Below are positions 33,784-43,021 of a stretch of DNA of 64,000 nucleotides, piece by piece; the first letter of the stretch is position 1, and every line of letters begins with the position of its first letter. Under the pieces are notes generated by a model. The model was not told the DNA's origin and made no database searches. It saw nothing but the letters and a program-made list of their open reading frames with translations. The DNA lies in the NCBI RefSeq assembly GCF_020010905.1, contig NZ_JAGJBY010000001.1:2624001-2688000 (forward strand), in the 5' to 3' direction. Made by a program: the position numbers and the translations under genes. The DNA is from Streptomyces acidiscabies. GTDB taxonomy: Bacteria; Actinomycetota; Actinomycetes; Streptomycetales; Streptomycetaceae.

Positions 33784-35724
33784 CTACTTCTTCTTGTACG
33801 ACTCCACGTAACCCTTCGCGGGCGAGCCCACGCCGGTCACGTCGTCATACCCCTTGACCGCCGACAGCGAGCTGTCCTTGCCGAGGCTGCGCACGGACGT
33901 CGTGACGCCGCCCGTCGCGTCGAACCCGTTGACGAAGTCGAGGCGCGCGACCGCGAGGCCCTTGCCGGTCGGGTTGTCGGTGACGTCGTGGTACACCTTC
34001 GTGCCGGCCTTCGCGTAGATCTGCGGGTTCGCGAACCCGATCGCCTTGCCGCCGCGCGCCTGCTGGGCGAGCGCCTGGACGGCCGCGATGACCGGCGCCG
34101 CGAGCGACGTGCCGCCGATGCGGTACTCGCCGTACTGCTGCGAGCCGTCCGGGAAGGTCTGGGTCTGGCCGACCTTGAAGCCGGTGTTCGGGTCGGCGAT
34201 CGCGGCGATGTCCGGGAGGACGCGGTTGCCGGCGGCGCTGTTGGCCTTGGCGAGCGTGTCCGGCACGATGCCCTTCTGGTAGAAGGGCTCGGGGACGGTC
34301 TTGCTGGTGCCGCCGCCCCCGCCGGAGGTGAACGCCCCCGGGAAGCTGGTCCAGCTCTTGCCGTCGGCCGCCAGGAGCGCCTTCTGGGTGCCCCAGCCGG
34401 TCTCCCACAGGTACTTGTCGCCCTTGCCGACCGCCAGCGAGGTCCCGCCGACCGCCGTCACCCACGCCGAGTTGGCCGGGGTCTCGACCTGCTTCTTGCC
34501 GCTGCTGAGGACCTCGTCACCGTCGTCACCCGACGAGAAGTAGAAGCCGATGCCCTCGACCGCGCCGAACTGGAACGTCTGGTCGTAGGCGGCGGCCGAG
34601 TCGGGCGTCTGGACGCCCTCCAGGTCGGCCCACGAGTTGGAGACGATGTCGGCGAGGTGGTTGTCGACGACCTTGTTCAGCGCGTCGAGCAGATCGGGGT
34701 CGGAGCAGGAGGCACCGCCGACGTACGTCACCTGCGCGTCCGGCGCGACCGCGTGCACGGCCTCGACGTCGAGGGTCTCCTCGCCGTACCAGCCGGACGC
34801 GTCGCAGTCCTCCGTGTTCGTGTACGTCTTCGGCAGCACCTGCGTGAGCTGGCCGGTCTTCCACTTCGCGTCGCCGTGCGCCTTGGCGTAGGTCTGCGCG
34901 TCGAACGCGATCGTCGGGGAGGCGTAGGCGTCCGTGATGGCGACGCGCACACCCTTGCCGGTGTACTTGCCGGCGCCGTACGCGGCACGCAGCTGCTTGC
35001 CGGTGTAACCCTGCACGGCGTACGGGATCTTCGTGCCGTACGCGTCCGGCAGCGTCTTCGCGATGTTGGAGCCGTAGTACGAGGAGAACGGGCCCGAGTT
35101 CGCGAACACCTTCCCCGGAGCGGGGAGTTGGTCCTGGGCCTTGGCGTGGTGCGGGGCGTTGTCGAGACCGGTGACGGTCAGGACGGCGCCGTTCAGCGAG
35201 GCCGGGACGGAGGCCGCCTTGGCGGGGGCGCGGTAAGTGTGCCCGTCCTTGGTGTAGTTGTGCATCTGGGTGCCGAACGCCCGCTCGGCGGAGGTGACAT
35301 CGCCGCTGACCGACACGTAGTGCTGGTTCGTGCCGGTGACCTTCAGGCCCGCCTTGGTCAGCCACGCCTGGACCGCGGCCACCTGAGCCTTGGTCGCGCC
35401 GAAGCGGGCCTGCGCCTGCGGGGCGCTCAAGTAGGAGCCGTACGACGCCGAGTTCGGGTCGGAGACGGCCTTCGCGAGGGCGCTGAGGCCCTGCGCGTCG
35501 CGGCCCGCGAGGTAGACGCGGGCGTTGACCTGGGCGCTGTCCGCCGTCGAGCCCTTGTCCGCCTGCGCGGTCGCCCACGCCGGCTTGGTCCCGGCCAGCG
35601 TGTCACGGGCCGGGGTGTCCGCGGCCTGGGCCGTGGGTATACCGAGGGCCAGCGCGCCGGCGACCATCGGCAGCGCCGCCGCCAGGCTCACTCCGGCGCG
35701 CAGCGCGGCACGGTTGGATCTCAT
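33784..35724 (-). CDS. Secreted S53 (sedolisin/kumamolisin-type) serine-carboxyl peptidase
   Basis: This 646-aa precursor has a signal peptide of about 34 residues ending TAQA|AD. A Pro-kumamolisin activation domain (about 40-190) is followed by the S53 catalytic domain. Catalytic elements are GEETLDVEAVHA near 313-324 (Glu/Asp), SNSW for the oxyanion Asp region, and GGTSLAAP near 537 with the nucleophile Ser. ATG 35724 is preceded by GGGAG at ideal spacing; upstream in-frame Mets are less likely. It is an acid-active endopeptidase outside the cell; a Gly-rich loop (SGGGGG) and Ca-binding C-terminus (DDVTGVGSP) fit the family. Confidence 0.93.
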   Translation of the reverse strand: MRSNRAALRAGVSLAAALPMVAGALALGIPTAQAADTPARDTLAGTKPAWATAQADKGSTADSAQVNARVYLAGRDAQGLSALAKAVSDPNSASYGSYLSAPQAQARFGATKAQVAAVQAWLTKAGLKVTGTNQHYVSVSGDVTSAERAFGTQMHNYTKDGHTYRAPAKAASVPASLNGAVLTVTGLDNAPHHAKAQDQLPAPGKVFANSGPFSSYYGSNIAKTLPDAYGTKIPYAVQGYTGKQLRAAYGAGKYTGKGVRVAITDAYASPTIAFDAQTYAKAHGDAKWKTGQLTQVLPKTYTNTEDCDASGWYGEETLDVEAVHAVAPDAQVTYVGGASCSDPDLLDALNKVVDNHLADIVSNSWADLEGVQTPDSAAAYDQTFQFGAVEGIGFYFSSGDDGDEVLSSGKKQVETPANSAWVTAVGGTSLAVGKGDKYLWETGWGTQKALLAADGKSWTSFPGAFTSGGGGGTSKTVPEPFYQKGIVPDTLAKANSAAGNRVLPDIAAIADPNTGFKVGQTQTFPDGSQQYGEYRIGGTSLAAPVIAAVQALAQQARGGKAIGFANPQIYAKAGTKVYHDVTDNPTGKGLAVARLDFVNGFDATGGVTTSVRSLGKDSSLSAVKGYDDVTGVGSPAKGYVESYKKK

Positions 35725-35886
35725 GAGACTCCCTGTCATGTGGTTCGACGAGAGCGGATCGCTCGACGTGCCGGTCACTCTCGCGATGAACGGTTCATGC
35801 CAGGGGAATGCGGGAATCAAGAGGAGACCAAGAGGAGTCCTTCTGGGGTGATTTGGCAGGTATCTCCGTGAACTGTAGGGAAAACC

Positions 35887-36516
35887 CTACGGTCGTGCCG
35901 CCGCGCCCCGTTCCTTGAGCATGTCCGCCATCAGCTGGATCTCCGACTCCTGCGCCGCGACCATGCCCTGGGCCAGCCGTTTCTCCACGCCGACCGCGCA
36001 CTTGGAGACACAGCCCTCGGCCATGTGTACCCCGCCCTTGTGGTGGTCGGTCATCAGCTGGAGGAAGAACACCTCCGCCTGCTTGCCGTTCAGCGAACGC
36101 AGCTTGTCCAGCTCGGAGTTGGTGGCCATACCGGGCATCAGCGCGCCGTCCTTGCCGGACGCCATGTTCCCCATGCCCATCCACGTCATCGGCGCCTGCG
36201 CGGACACCTTCGGCAGCCCCCACAGGTCCAACCAGCCGATGAGCATGCCCCGTTGGTTCGCCTGCGTCTGCGCGATGTCGTAAGCGAGCCTGCGCACCTC
36301 CTCGTCGGAGGTCCGGTCCCGCACGATGTACGACATCTCCACGGCCTGCTGGTGATGTACGGCCATGTCCCGCGCGAACCCGGCGTCCGCCGAGTCCGCC
36401 GCGGGCACCGACAGCGTCCGCTCCGAGCCGTCGTCCTGCGTCACCGCGTACGCGATACCGCCGGCCGCCAGCAGCGCGGTCACCGCGGCGCCGGTGATGA
36501 TCGGTCCGAGCCTCAC
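35887..36516 (-). CDS. DUF305 family exported protein
   Basis: This 209-aa protein starts at GTG 36516, which overlaps the stop of the DUF3105 gene (GTGA). One N-terminal membrane segment is followed by a ferritin-like DUF305 helical domain with paired His motifs AVHHQQAVEM and MTDHHKGGVHMAEG, typical metal-binding DUF305 signatures. Two Cys (GCVSKCAVG) may form a disulfide. DUF305 and DUF3105 proteins often sit together; the role is unknown, possibly in metal handling at the cell surface. Confidence 0.92.
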   Translation of the reverse strand: MRLGPIITGAAVTALLAAGGIAYAVTQDDGSERTLSVPAADSADAGFARDMAVHHQQAVEMSYIVRDRTSDEEVRRLAYDIAQTQANQRGMLIGWLDLWGLPKVSAQAPMTWMGMGNMASGKDGALMPGMATNSELDKLRSLNGKQAEVFFLQLMTDHHKGGVHMAEGCVSKCAVGVEKRLAQGMVAAQESEIQLMADMLKERGAAARP

Positions 36517-37181
36517 TTCGCCAGCCCGCCCGTGCACGCGGCGCCCGGCTCCGGGGTCTGCTCGCCCTGGACGTACTTCGCGAAGAACTTGTCCACGTTC
36601 GGGTCGCTCGCCGCGGTCACCGTCCGCTGGTGGCCCCACGCCGTCAGCATGATCGGATCCGCCTGCTTGTCGTCCGGGCTCATCAGCGTGTACGGCGTCT
36701 TCTTCACCTTCGCGGCCAGCGCGTCGACGTCGGCCTTCGCGGCCTTGGTGTTGTACGTCACCCACACCGCGCCGTGCTCCAGCGAGTGCACGGCGTTCAT
36801 GTCGTTCAGCGCCTCGGTGTAGACGTCACCGTTGCAGTTCATCCACACGGCGGCGTGGTCCCCGCCGACCGGCGGCACGGTGGGGTACGTCACCTTCTTG
36901 GTCACGTGCGTCCGGCCCAGCGTGCCCTTCCACGTCTTGACACCGTCCGACCCGACCTCGAACTTGCCCGACGCCTTGGCGTCGGCGACGGCCTTCGCGT
37001 CGTTGTCGTCCTTGCTCTTCTGGATGACGAAGACCCCACCGACGACGAGCCCGGCGACGACCACGACGCTCCCGGCCACCATCAGCAGCCGCCTGCGCCG
37101 CTCCCGGGCCTGCTCGGCCCGCCGCATCTCCTCTATTCGCGCCTTGCGCTCGGCACTGGCGGTCTTCTTCGCGGATCCCAT
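36513..37181 (-). CDS. DUF3105 family membrane-anchored protein
   Basis: This 222-aa protein has a charged cytoplasmic N-terminus (KARIEEMRRAEQARERRRR), one membrane segment (about 33-52) and an extracellular DUF3105 domain with PPVGGDHAAVWMNCNGDVY and SLEHGAVWVTY. ATG 37181 has AAGGA upstream. It is translationally coupled to the DUF305 gene. Conserved His residues in GGDH and LEHG suggest metal binding. Function unknown. Confidence 0.92.
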   Translation of the reverse strand: MGSAKKTASAERKARIEEMRRAEQARERRRRLLMVAGSVVVVAGLVVGGVFVIQKSKDDNDAKAVADAKASGKFEVGSDGVKTWKGTLGRTHVTKKVTYPTVPPVGGDHAAVWMNCNGDVYTEALNDMNAVHSLEHGAVWVTYNTKAAKADVDALAAKVKKTPYTLMSPDDKQADPIMLTAWGHQRTVTAASDPNVDKFFAKYVQGEQTPEPGAACTGGLAK

Positions 37182-37515
37182 GGATGTCTGTCCTTCTCGG
37201 GGCAGGGGCGGTGGGGGGTGTTCGAGGTGTTCGAGTGGGCTGATCGTAATGCGGGGAAGGGGGATGGTGTAGAGAGCCCCCACCGGATCCTCAGACCGGA
37301 CCCCGGCGGGCATTACGCATACCGGTTCGAGCAGGCAAGATGGGCGGCAGAGTCGTACACCTGGCGTATGTGAGGCGTTCAGGTCCGGGCCGGACGGGCG
37401 ATCATGGTCGGCAACGCGCATGAAATGGTGTTGTGGTGTGATGCTCGGGTGCCCGACCGCCTCTCGAAGGGACGCAGAGCCGGCGGCCTGACCAGCAAGG
37501 ATGGGGAAGCGGAAG
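37182..37515. other. Divergent intergenic region, DUF3105 / glnA2
   Basis: This is 334 nt with no credible gene. It must contain both promoters. A short direct repeat GGTGTTCGAG occurs at 37218 and 37227. No classical GlnR box could be identified with confidence. Confidence 0.5.
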
Positions 37516-38877
37516 ATGGACAAGCAGCAGGAGTTCGTGCTCCGGACACTGGAGGAGCGCGACATCCGGTTCGTACGTCTGTGGTTCACGGACGTGCTGG
37601 GCTTCCTCAAGTCCGTGGCGGTGGCCCCGGCCGAGCTTGAGCAGGCGTTCGACGAGGGCATCGGGTTCGACGGCTCGGCCATCGAGGGCTTCGCGCGCGT
37701 GTACGAGTCCGACATGATCGCCAAGCCGGACCCGTCGACGTTCCAGGTGCTGCCGTGGCGCGCCGAGGCGCCCGGTACGGCCCGGATGTTCTGCGACATC
37801 CTCATGCCCGACGGCTCGCCGTCCTTCGCGGACCCCCGGTACGTCCTCAAGCGCGCCCTCGCGCGCGCCTCCGACCTGGGCTTCACCTTCTACACCCACC
37901 CCGAGATCGAGTTCTTCCTCCTGAAGGACCGCCCCCTCGACGGGTCCCGCCCGACCCCCGCGGACAACTCCGGCTACTTCGACCACACGCCGCAGAACAT
38001 CGGCATGGACTTCCGCCGCCAGGCGATCACCATGCTGGAGTCGATGGGCATCTCCGTCGAGTTCTCCCACCACGAGGGCGCGCCCGGGCAGCAGGAGATC
38101 GACCTCCGGTACGCCGACGCGCTCTCCACCGCCGACAACATCATGACGTTCCGCCTCGTCATGAAGCAGGTCGCGCTGGAGCAGGGGGTGCAGGCGACGT
38201 TCATGCCGAAGCCGTTCTCCGAGCACCCCGGCAGCGGCATGCACACGCACCTCTCCCTCTTCGAGGGCGACCGCAACGCGTTCTACGAGTCCGGCTCCGA
38301 GTTCCAGCTCTCCAAGGTCGGCCGCTCCTTCATCGCGGGCCTGCTGAAGCACGCGGCGGAGATCTCCGCCGTCACGAACCAGTGGGTCAACAGCTACAAG
38401 CGGATCTGGGGCGGTACGGAGCGCACGGCGGGCGCCGGCGGCGAGGCCCCCTCGTACATCTGCTGGGGCCACAACAACCGCAGCGCGCTGGTCCGCGTCC
38501 CGATGTACAAGCCCGGCAAGACGGGCTCGGCCCGCATCGAGGTCCGCTCCCTGGACTCGGGCGCGAACCCGTACCTGGCGTACGCGCTACTCCTGGCAGC
38601 AGGCCTGAAGGGCGTCGAAGAGGGCTACGAACTCCCCGCAGGAGCGGAGGACGACGTCTGGGCCCTCTCGGACGCGGAACGCCGCGCCATGGGCATCGAA
38701 CCCCTCCCGCAGAACCTCGGCGAGGCGCTCTCGCTGATGGAACGCAGCGACCTGGTCGCGGAGACGCTGGGCGAACACGTCTTCGACTTCTTCCTGCGCA
38801 ACAAGCGGCAGGAGTGGGAGGAGTACCGGTCCGAGGTGACCGCGTTCGAACTGCGGAAGAACTTGCCGGTGCTGTAA
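37516..38877 (+). CDS. glnA2: Type I glutamine synthetase-like enzyme, probable GlnA2 (gamma-glutamylpolyamine synthetase)
   Basis: This 453-aa GS-I fold protein has the beta-grasp domain (GIGFDGSAIEGF latch) and catalytic motifs HPEIEFFLL, GSGMHTHLSL, GHNNRSALVRVP and RIEVRSLD. Start ATG 37516 (MDKQQEFVLRT) is preferred to 37501. The position near nadE and glnE, and overall sequence, match S. coelicolor GlnA2, reported to glutamylate polyamines rather than ammonia. True GlnA assimilation function cannot be excluded from motifs alone. Confidence 0.9.
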   Translation: MDKQQEFVLRTLEERDIRFVRLWFTDVLGFLKSVAVAPAELEQAFDEGIGFDGSAIEGFARVYESDMIAKPDPSTFQVLPWRAEAPGTARMFCDILMPDGSPSFADPRYVLKRALARASDLGFTFYTHPEIEFFLLKDRPLDGSRPTPADNSGYFDHTPQNIGMDFRRQAITMLESMGISVEFSHHEGAPGQQEIDLRYADALSTADNIMTFRLVMKQVALEQGVQATFMPKPFSEHPGSGMHTHLSLFEGDRNAFYESGSEFQLSKVGRSFIAGLLKHAAEISAVTNQWVNSYKRIWGGTERTAGAGGEAPSYICWGHNNRSALVRVPMYKPGKTGSARIEVRSLDSGANPYLAYALLLAAGLKGVEEGYELPAGAEDDVWALSDAERRAMGIEPLPQNLGEALSLMERSDLVAETLGEHVFDFFLRNKRQEWEEYRSEVTAFELRKNLPVL

Positions 38878-38891
38878 GCGGCGCCGGACGT

Positions 38892-38933
38892 CCGAGAGGG
38901 GCCCACCCAGGTGATGCGGTGGGCCCCTCTCGG
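38892..38933. terminator. Bidirectional terminator after glnA2
   Basis: CCGAGAGGGGCCCACC (38892-38907) and GGTGGGCCCCTCTCGG (38918-38933) form a perfect 16-bp stem with a 10-nt loop between glnA2 and the convergent toxin gene. Confidence 0.9.
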
Positions 38934-38937
38934 GCTG

Positions 38938-39255
38938 TCAGGACGGCCCGGGGTCGAAGATCTCGTGTCCGCCGACCCGGCGCCAGATGACGTGCGGTTC
39001 GCCCTTGCGGAGTTCGTCCCCGTACTGCCAGGTGGCACGCCCGTCGGGAGCCCACGTCATTTCCATGACGGGATGCTCGCCTTCAGGGAGCCGTACTCCC
39101 TGGACCGGCTTGACCCGGAGGCCCGGCCGGAACCGCCCGGTGGTCACGTCCGGTACGAACTTGTTCCGGACGGTGTCCTCGAACCGCTCCCGCTCCTGTG
39201 CGGTGAGCTTCCGAAAGTCACGGACGAACCGGGAGGTCGTCTCGAAAGTCGGCAA
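38938..39255 (-). CDS. RelE-like toxin
   Basis: This 105-aa protein begins MPTFETTSRFVRDFRKLTAQ and has helices followed by strands RVKPVQGV, VMEMTWAPDGRATWQYG and PHVIWRRVGGHEIF, the RelE/ParE order with final GxHxIF. RelE-type toxins cleave mRNA on the ribosome. It lies 21 nt downstream of an AbrB-like antitoxin gene. The stop abuts the glnA2 terminator. Confidence 0.85.
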   Translation of the reverse strand: MPTFETTSRFVRDFRKLTAQERERFEDTVRNKFVPDVTTGRFRPGLRVKPVQGVRLPEGEHPVMEMTWAPDGRATWQYGDELRKGEPHVIWRRVGGHEIFDPGPS

Positions 39256-39276
39256 TAGGGCCTCCGGGTGCTTGGT

Positions 39277-39570
39277 TCAGCTCTCCTCGCCGAGGTGCGT
39301 GAACATGTCGTCCACGTCCTCGTGGCGGGTCGTGCGTCCGGCCGCGATGTCCTCGCTCGCCTCGCGCTCGCCTGCCTGCCAACGCTCCGTCCAGAACCAT
39401 GCCTGGTCGGTGCGGATCTTCCGCAGTCCGTGGACCTCGACGACACCTGCGTCGTTGATCTCGAACTCAAGCTCGTCACCTGGGGAGACCCCCAGTGCTT
39501 CACGTACGCCCACAGGCAGTGTCAGTTGACCCTTCTCACGGACGCTGGCCTGGAATGTCACCGACGTCAT
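39277..39570 (-). CDS. AbrB/MazE-like antitoxin
   Basis: This 97-aa protein has an N-terminal swapped-hairpin AbrB domain: VREKGQLTLPVGVREALGV, then SPGDELEFEI. The acidic C-terminal tail probably wraps the toxin. ATG 39570 follows GGGAGG. It is the first gene of the pair, as usual, and should autoregulate the operon. Confidence 0.9.
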   Translation of the reverse strand: MTSVTFQASVREKGQLTLPVGVREALGVSPGDELEFEINDAGVVEVHGLRKIRTDQAWFWTERWQAGEREASEDIAAGRTTRHEDVDDMFTHLGEES

Positions 39571-39631
39571 GGGCGACCTCCCTCTCTCCGGACTTCGAGA
39601 GTACAACGCACTCTCCCACTTTCCAACTTTC

Positions 39632-40651
39632 TTACTTGGTGAATGTCGGAGACACCGCCGCCTTGCTGATCAGCCTCGGTGTCCCCGTGCCGTCCGCCCG
39701 CATCTCGTACAGGTCCGCCCCGTAGTCCCCAGGTAGGGCGTAGACGACGGTGTGGTCGTCCTTCCAGACCGTCTGGTCGTCGACGCTTCGGGGCTCTGAC
39801 AGGGGGGTTTCGCGCATCGTCCGCAAGTTCAGGACGTACAGGTGCCACGGTGCGTCCTTCGAGAGGCCGGGGACGCGTTTTTTGTACGCGATGCGGGTGC
39901 CGTCGGGGGAGAGGGACGGGCATTCGACGTTCTCGTGGAGGGTCGTTGCCGTGCGGGTGCGGAGGTCGCCCCGGATCAGGTACGTCTTGCCCTTGCTCGC
40001 CATCGTCGCGTAGAACGTGCGGTCGTCCGGCGCGAAGGTCACCCCCCAGAAGTTGACGTCGGGGGAGGCGTACGCGTGCCCGTTCTTCACCACCTCGAAG
40101 TCCTCCAGCGTCGGGATCAGGGCGCCCGTGCGCGTGTCCACGATCGCCGTGCGGGTCGAGAAGTTCGTGCCCGCGTAGGAGTCGCCGCCGACGAACGCGG
40201 TCCACGCCGCGAAGTGACCCGTGGGGGAGACGCGGGCGCGCGAGGGGATGCCGGGGACGTCGTACCGTGAACGTTCACGGAGCGACGCGTCCAGGATCAG
40301 CGCACGGTACGTGTCGGAGACGGCACCGTGAACTGCCTGGAGGCATACGCCGGTTGAGCCGGCGGCGTAGAAGCGCAGGCACTTGACGCCGGACGCGGTA
40401 CGGGGCCCGCCGGGGTCACCGGCCGGCACGGACGTCACCTCGTCCCGATGCGGCCCCCACGCCAGGTTCCGGAAGACCATCCGCCCGGCAGAGGCCAACG
40501 ACACCGCCCCGGACGACACCGAGGGTCCCCCCGCCTGCACCTGGTCCCGCCGCTCCGCGCGAGCCGACGCGTGCAGCACCGACGCCACCGCGACCCCCGC
40601 CAGCACGAGCACCGCACAGCAAAGCACCAGAAACCGGTTACGCACACTCAT
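39632..40651 (-). CDS. Exported TolB/WD40-like beta-propeller protein
   Basis: This 339-aa protein has an N-terminal membrane/signal segment (FLVLCCAVLVLAGVAVASVL). Several PD40-type blades follow, with recurring ARVSPTGHFAAW, GVTFAPDDRTFYAT and CPSLSPDGTRIAYKK. Its ATG overlaps the stop of the MFS gene (ATGA), so it is the third gene of a phosphoesterase-MFS-propeller operon. It has no catalytic motif and may act as a binding scaffold at the cell surface. Confidence 0.88.
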   Translation of the reverse strand: MSVRNRFLVLCCAVLVLAGVAVASVLHASARAERRDQVQAGGPSVSSGAVSLASAGRMVFRNLAWGPHRDEVTSVPAGDPGGPRTASGVKCLRFYAAGSTGVCLQAVHGAVSDTYRALILDASLRERSRYDVPGIPSRARVSPTGHFAAWTAFVGGDSYAGTNFSTRTAIVDTRTGALIPTLEDFEVVKNGHAYASPDVNFWGVTFAPDDRTFYATMASKGKTYLIRGDLRTRTATTLHENVECPSLSPDGTRIAYKKRVPGLSKDAPWHLYVLNLRTMRETPLSEPRSVDDQTVWKDDHTVVYALPGDYGADLYEMRADGTGTPRLISKAAVSPTFTK

Positions 40652-41892
40652 GTCGTGTCCCCAGGTCGCAGCAGGGTCAGAGAGACGCCCGCGCACAGCG
40701 CCAGCGCGAGGGCCGAGACGCCGAGCGCCGTCCGGTCCCCCCACACCGTCCACATCGCCCCGAACCCCAGTGAGCAGGCAAAACGCGCGAGCGCCTGCCC
40801 GGTCTGGACGAGCGCGAGCCCGGACGAGCGCAGCTCCTCGGGCACGCTGTCGGAGGCGGCGGCCATGAGGACCCCGTCGGTGGCGGCGTAGAAAGCGCCG
40901 TGCAGCAACAGCACGAGATACGGCAGCACGGCACTGTGCCAGGAGGCCAGCAGGACGACGTACGCCGCGAGCAGCGCCGCGTGCCCGGCGAGGAACACGC
41001 GCCACCGCCCGACCCGGTCCGCGACCCTGCCGAGCGGCAGCGCCAGCAGCAGGAACGCCGCCGCCGTACCGAGCGGGAGCAGCGCGAACCAGCGGTCGGG
41101 TACATCGAGCCGGCGTTGCAGCAACAGGTAGACGAAGGAGTCGCTGACCGTGGCGAGCCCGAGCAGCAGCGCGCAGATCGTCGTACGGCGCAGAGTGCGG
41201 TGCCGCAGGAGCGCCAACGCCGCGCGCAGGGTGGGCCGTTGGGCTTCGGGGACGCTCGCCGCCCGGCCGCCGGGCACGAACAGCACCAGGACCAGCACAC
41301 CCGTCACGGCGATACAGAAACTGACGGTGAAGACGGCGTCGTACCCGTCGACCGTGGCCCGCAGGATCAGGAACGCGGCCAGGGGGCCGAGCAGCGCGCC
41401 GGCCGTGTCCATCGCGCGATGTACCCCGAAAGACCTACCCCGGTTCTCGGGGGTGGAGGAGAGGGAGATGAGGGCGTCACGGGGCGCGGTGCGCAGCCCT
41501 TTGCCGGTGCGGTCCGCCGCGAGTACTAGCCCGATGGGGGTAAGTGTGTGTACCAGAAGTAGCAGGGGCTTGCAGGCCGCCGAGATGGCGTAACCCAGTC
41601 CCGCCACCCACTTGTGGCGCCCGCCGCCCCGGTCCGCGAGATGCCCGCCGACGAGGCGTACGACGGCGGAGAAGCCGTTGTAGACGCCGTCGAGGAGCCC
41701 GAAGCCCAGCGGGGACAGGCCGAGGCCCGCGACCAGGTAGAGGGGGAGGACGGCCGTCACCATCTCCGACGACACGTCCGTGATCAGGCTGACCGCGCCG
41801 AGCGCGAACACGGTGGGGGCGACCCGCGCCCCCACCGAGGCGGACGCCGGCGCCTTGTCCGTCGTACTCGCGCGGCTGTCCGCTACGTACAC
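40648..41892 (-). CDS. MFS transporter
   Basis: This 414-aa protein has 12 membrane segments, beginning at GTG 41892, 1 nt after the phosphoesterase stop. Features are SLITDVSSEMVTAVLPLYL in segment 1, LVGGHLADRGGGRHKWVAG (motif A) and DRTGKGLRTAPRDALISLS. The last two resemble the group of MFS proteins with KGxRxxPRDAL motifs. The substrate is unknown; gene fusion-like packing with its neighbours implies a joint function. Confidence 0.9.
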   Translation of the reverse strand: MYVADSRASTTDKAPASASVGARVAPTVFALGAVSLITDVSSEMVTAVLPLYLVAGLGLSPLGFGLLDGVYNGFSAVVRLVGGHLADRGGGRHKWVAGLGYAISAACKPLLLLVHTLTPIGLVLAADRTGKGLRTAPRDALISLSSTPENRGRSFGVHRAMDTAGALLGPLAAFLILRATVDGYDAVFTVSFCIAVTGVLVLVLFVPGGRAASVPEAQRPTLRAALALLRHRTLRRTTICALLLGLATVSDSFVYLLLQRRLDVPDRWFALLPLGTAAAFLLLALPLGRVADRVGRWRVFLAGHAALLAAYVVLLASWHSAVLPYLVLLLHGAFYAATDGVLMAAASDSVPEELRSSGLALVQTGQALARFACSLGFGAMWTVWGDRTALGVSALALALCAGVSLTLLRPGDTT

Positions 41893-41893
41893 C

Positions 41894-42784
41894 TCAGGAC
41901 GCCCAGATCCCGGTGATGTCCTCGGCGTCGGCCGCGTTGCCCGCGTGGGTATTAATACCTTGGGTGTCCTCGATCGTACGCAGCAGGTCGTAGTGGTTGT
42001 ACGTGGTGGAGGAGGACGACCCCGGGGTGACCGGCTGGCCGTACAGCACCGTCGGGATGCGGTTGCCGGAGAGGCGGTTGTCCTCGTCGAAGGTGACGAC
42101 GAGCAGGCTGTTGTGGGTCTTGGCCCAGGTCGCGTACGCGCCCAGGTTGTTCTTCAGCCAGGTGTCACCGGTCGACACGGAGCAGTCGTGCATGTCGCTG
42201 CACAGGTTCGGGACGACGAAGGAGACGTCCGGCAGCGTCGTGAAGTCCGTCGGGAACTGCGCGAACGTCTTCGCGGTGGAGGTCGGTACGTTGCTGAACC
42301 CGAACCACGGGTTGTGCTTGCGCGCGTAGTTGCCGCTGCTGCACGTCGTCGAACCCTGGCTCGGCAGCGTCTCGTTGTAGCTCGCCCAGGTGCCGCCCGC
42401 CGCGATGACCTCGGAGGCGAGGTTCGGCGCGGAGGAGAAACCGGGGGAGTAGCAGCTGTCGTCGGTGACGCCCTGCGTCGAACCGGAGAACAGGGCGAAG
42501 TAGTTGGGCTGGCTCGGGTGGGTCTCGCCGAACGACTGCGACAGGTTGGCGCCGCCGGTCTTCAGCGAGTTGAGGTACGGCGCGCTGGACGAGCCGATGA
42601 CCTGGCTGTAGGCGTGGTTCTCGAAGACCACGACGACCACGTGGTCCGGGCTCGGTACGGCGCCGGCGGCGTGCGCGGAGCCGCCGGCCCCGATGCCGGT
42701 CCACAGGCCGAACGAGGCGGCGGCGAGGGCGGCGGAGGCGGCCAGGGTCGTACGGGCACGGCGGAAGGGGGTACTGCCGGACAC
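41894..42784 (-). CDS. Secreted phosphoesterase (acid phosphatase/phospholipase C superfamily)
   Basis: This 296-aa protein has a signal peptide ending near AHA|AG (about 40). The phosphoesterase fold starts HVVVVVFENHAYSQVIG, with catalytic residues likely in FENH, and continues with ETHPSQPNYFALFSG and VTFDEDN, matching PF04185-type bacterial acid phosphatases and phosphatidylinositol phosphatases. It is first in a tightly packed operon with an MFS transporter and a beta-propeller protein. Confidence 0.9.
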   Translation of the reverse strand: MSGSTPFRRARTTLAASAALAAASFGLWTGIGAGGSAHAAGAVPSPDHVVVVVFENHAYSQVIGSSSAPYLNSLKTGGANLSQSFGETHPSQPNYFALFSGSTQGVTDDSCYSPGFSSAPNLASEVIAAGGTWASYNETLPSQGSTTCSSGNYARKHNPWFGFSNVPTSTAKTFAQFPTDFTTLPDVSFVVPNLCSDMHDCSVSTGDTWLKNNLGAYATWAKTHNSLLVVTFDEDNRLSGNRIPTVLYGQPVTPGSSSSTTYNHYDLLRTIEDTQGINTHAGNAADAEDITGIWAS

Positions 42785-43021
42785 ATCATCCTCCGGTGGG
42801 GGGAGTACGGGAGAGGTACGGAGCTGGCATGACAGTGCGGGCAGATCATGTACACGCCAGAGTGCTCCCTGGCGACATCACCCGTCCAGCCGGATGAAGA
42901 GCGAGTGAACTGATGGCACGCCCTCCGCCCTGTGAGACGCGGCCTCCGGACCGGGGCTCCTCTCCCCCTTGAGGGTTAGTCTCGAAGTCGTACGACCTTG
43001 ATCAGACGGAGGAGGCCGGGC

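Noticed and set aside
37270..37345. tRNA-like GGTTCGAG sequence in the DUF3105-glnA2 intergenic region
   Set aside because: The flanking bases do not form a T-arm stem, and no acceptor or anticodon stem can be built.
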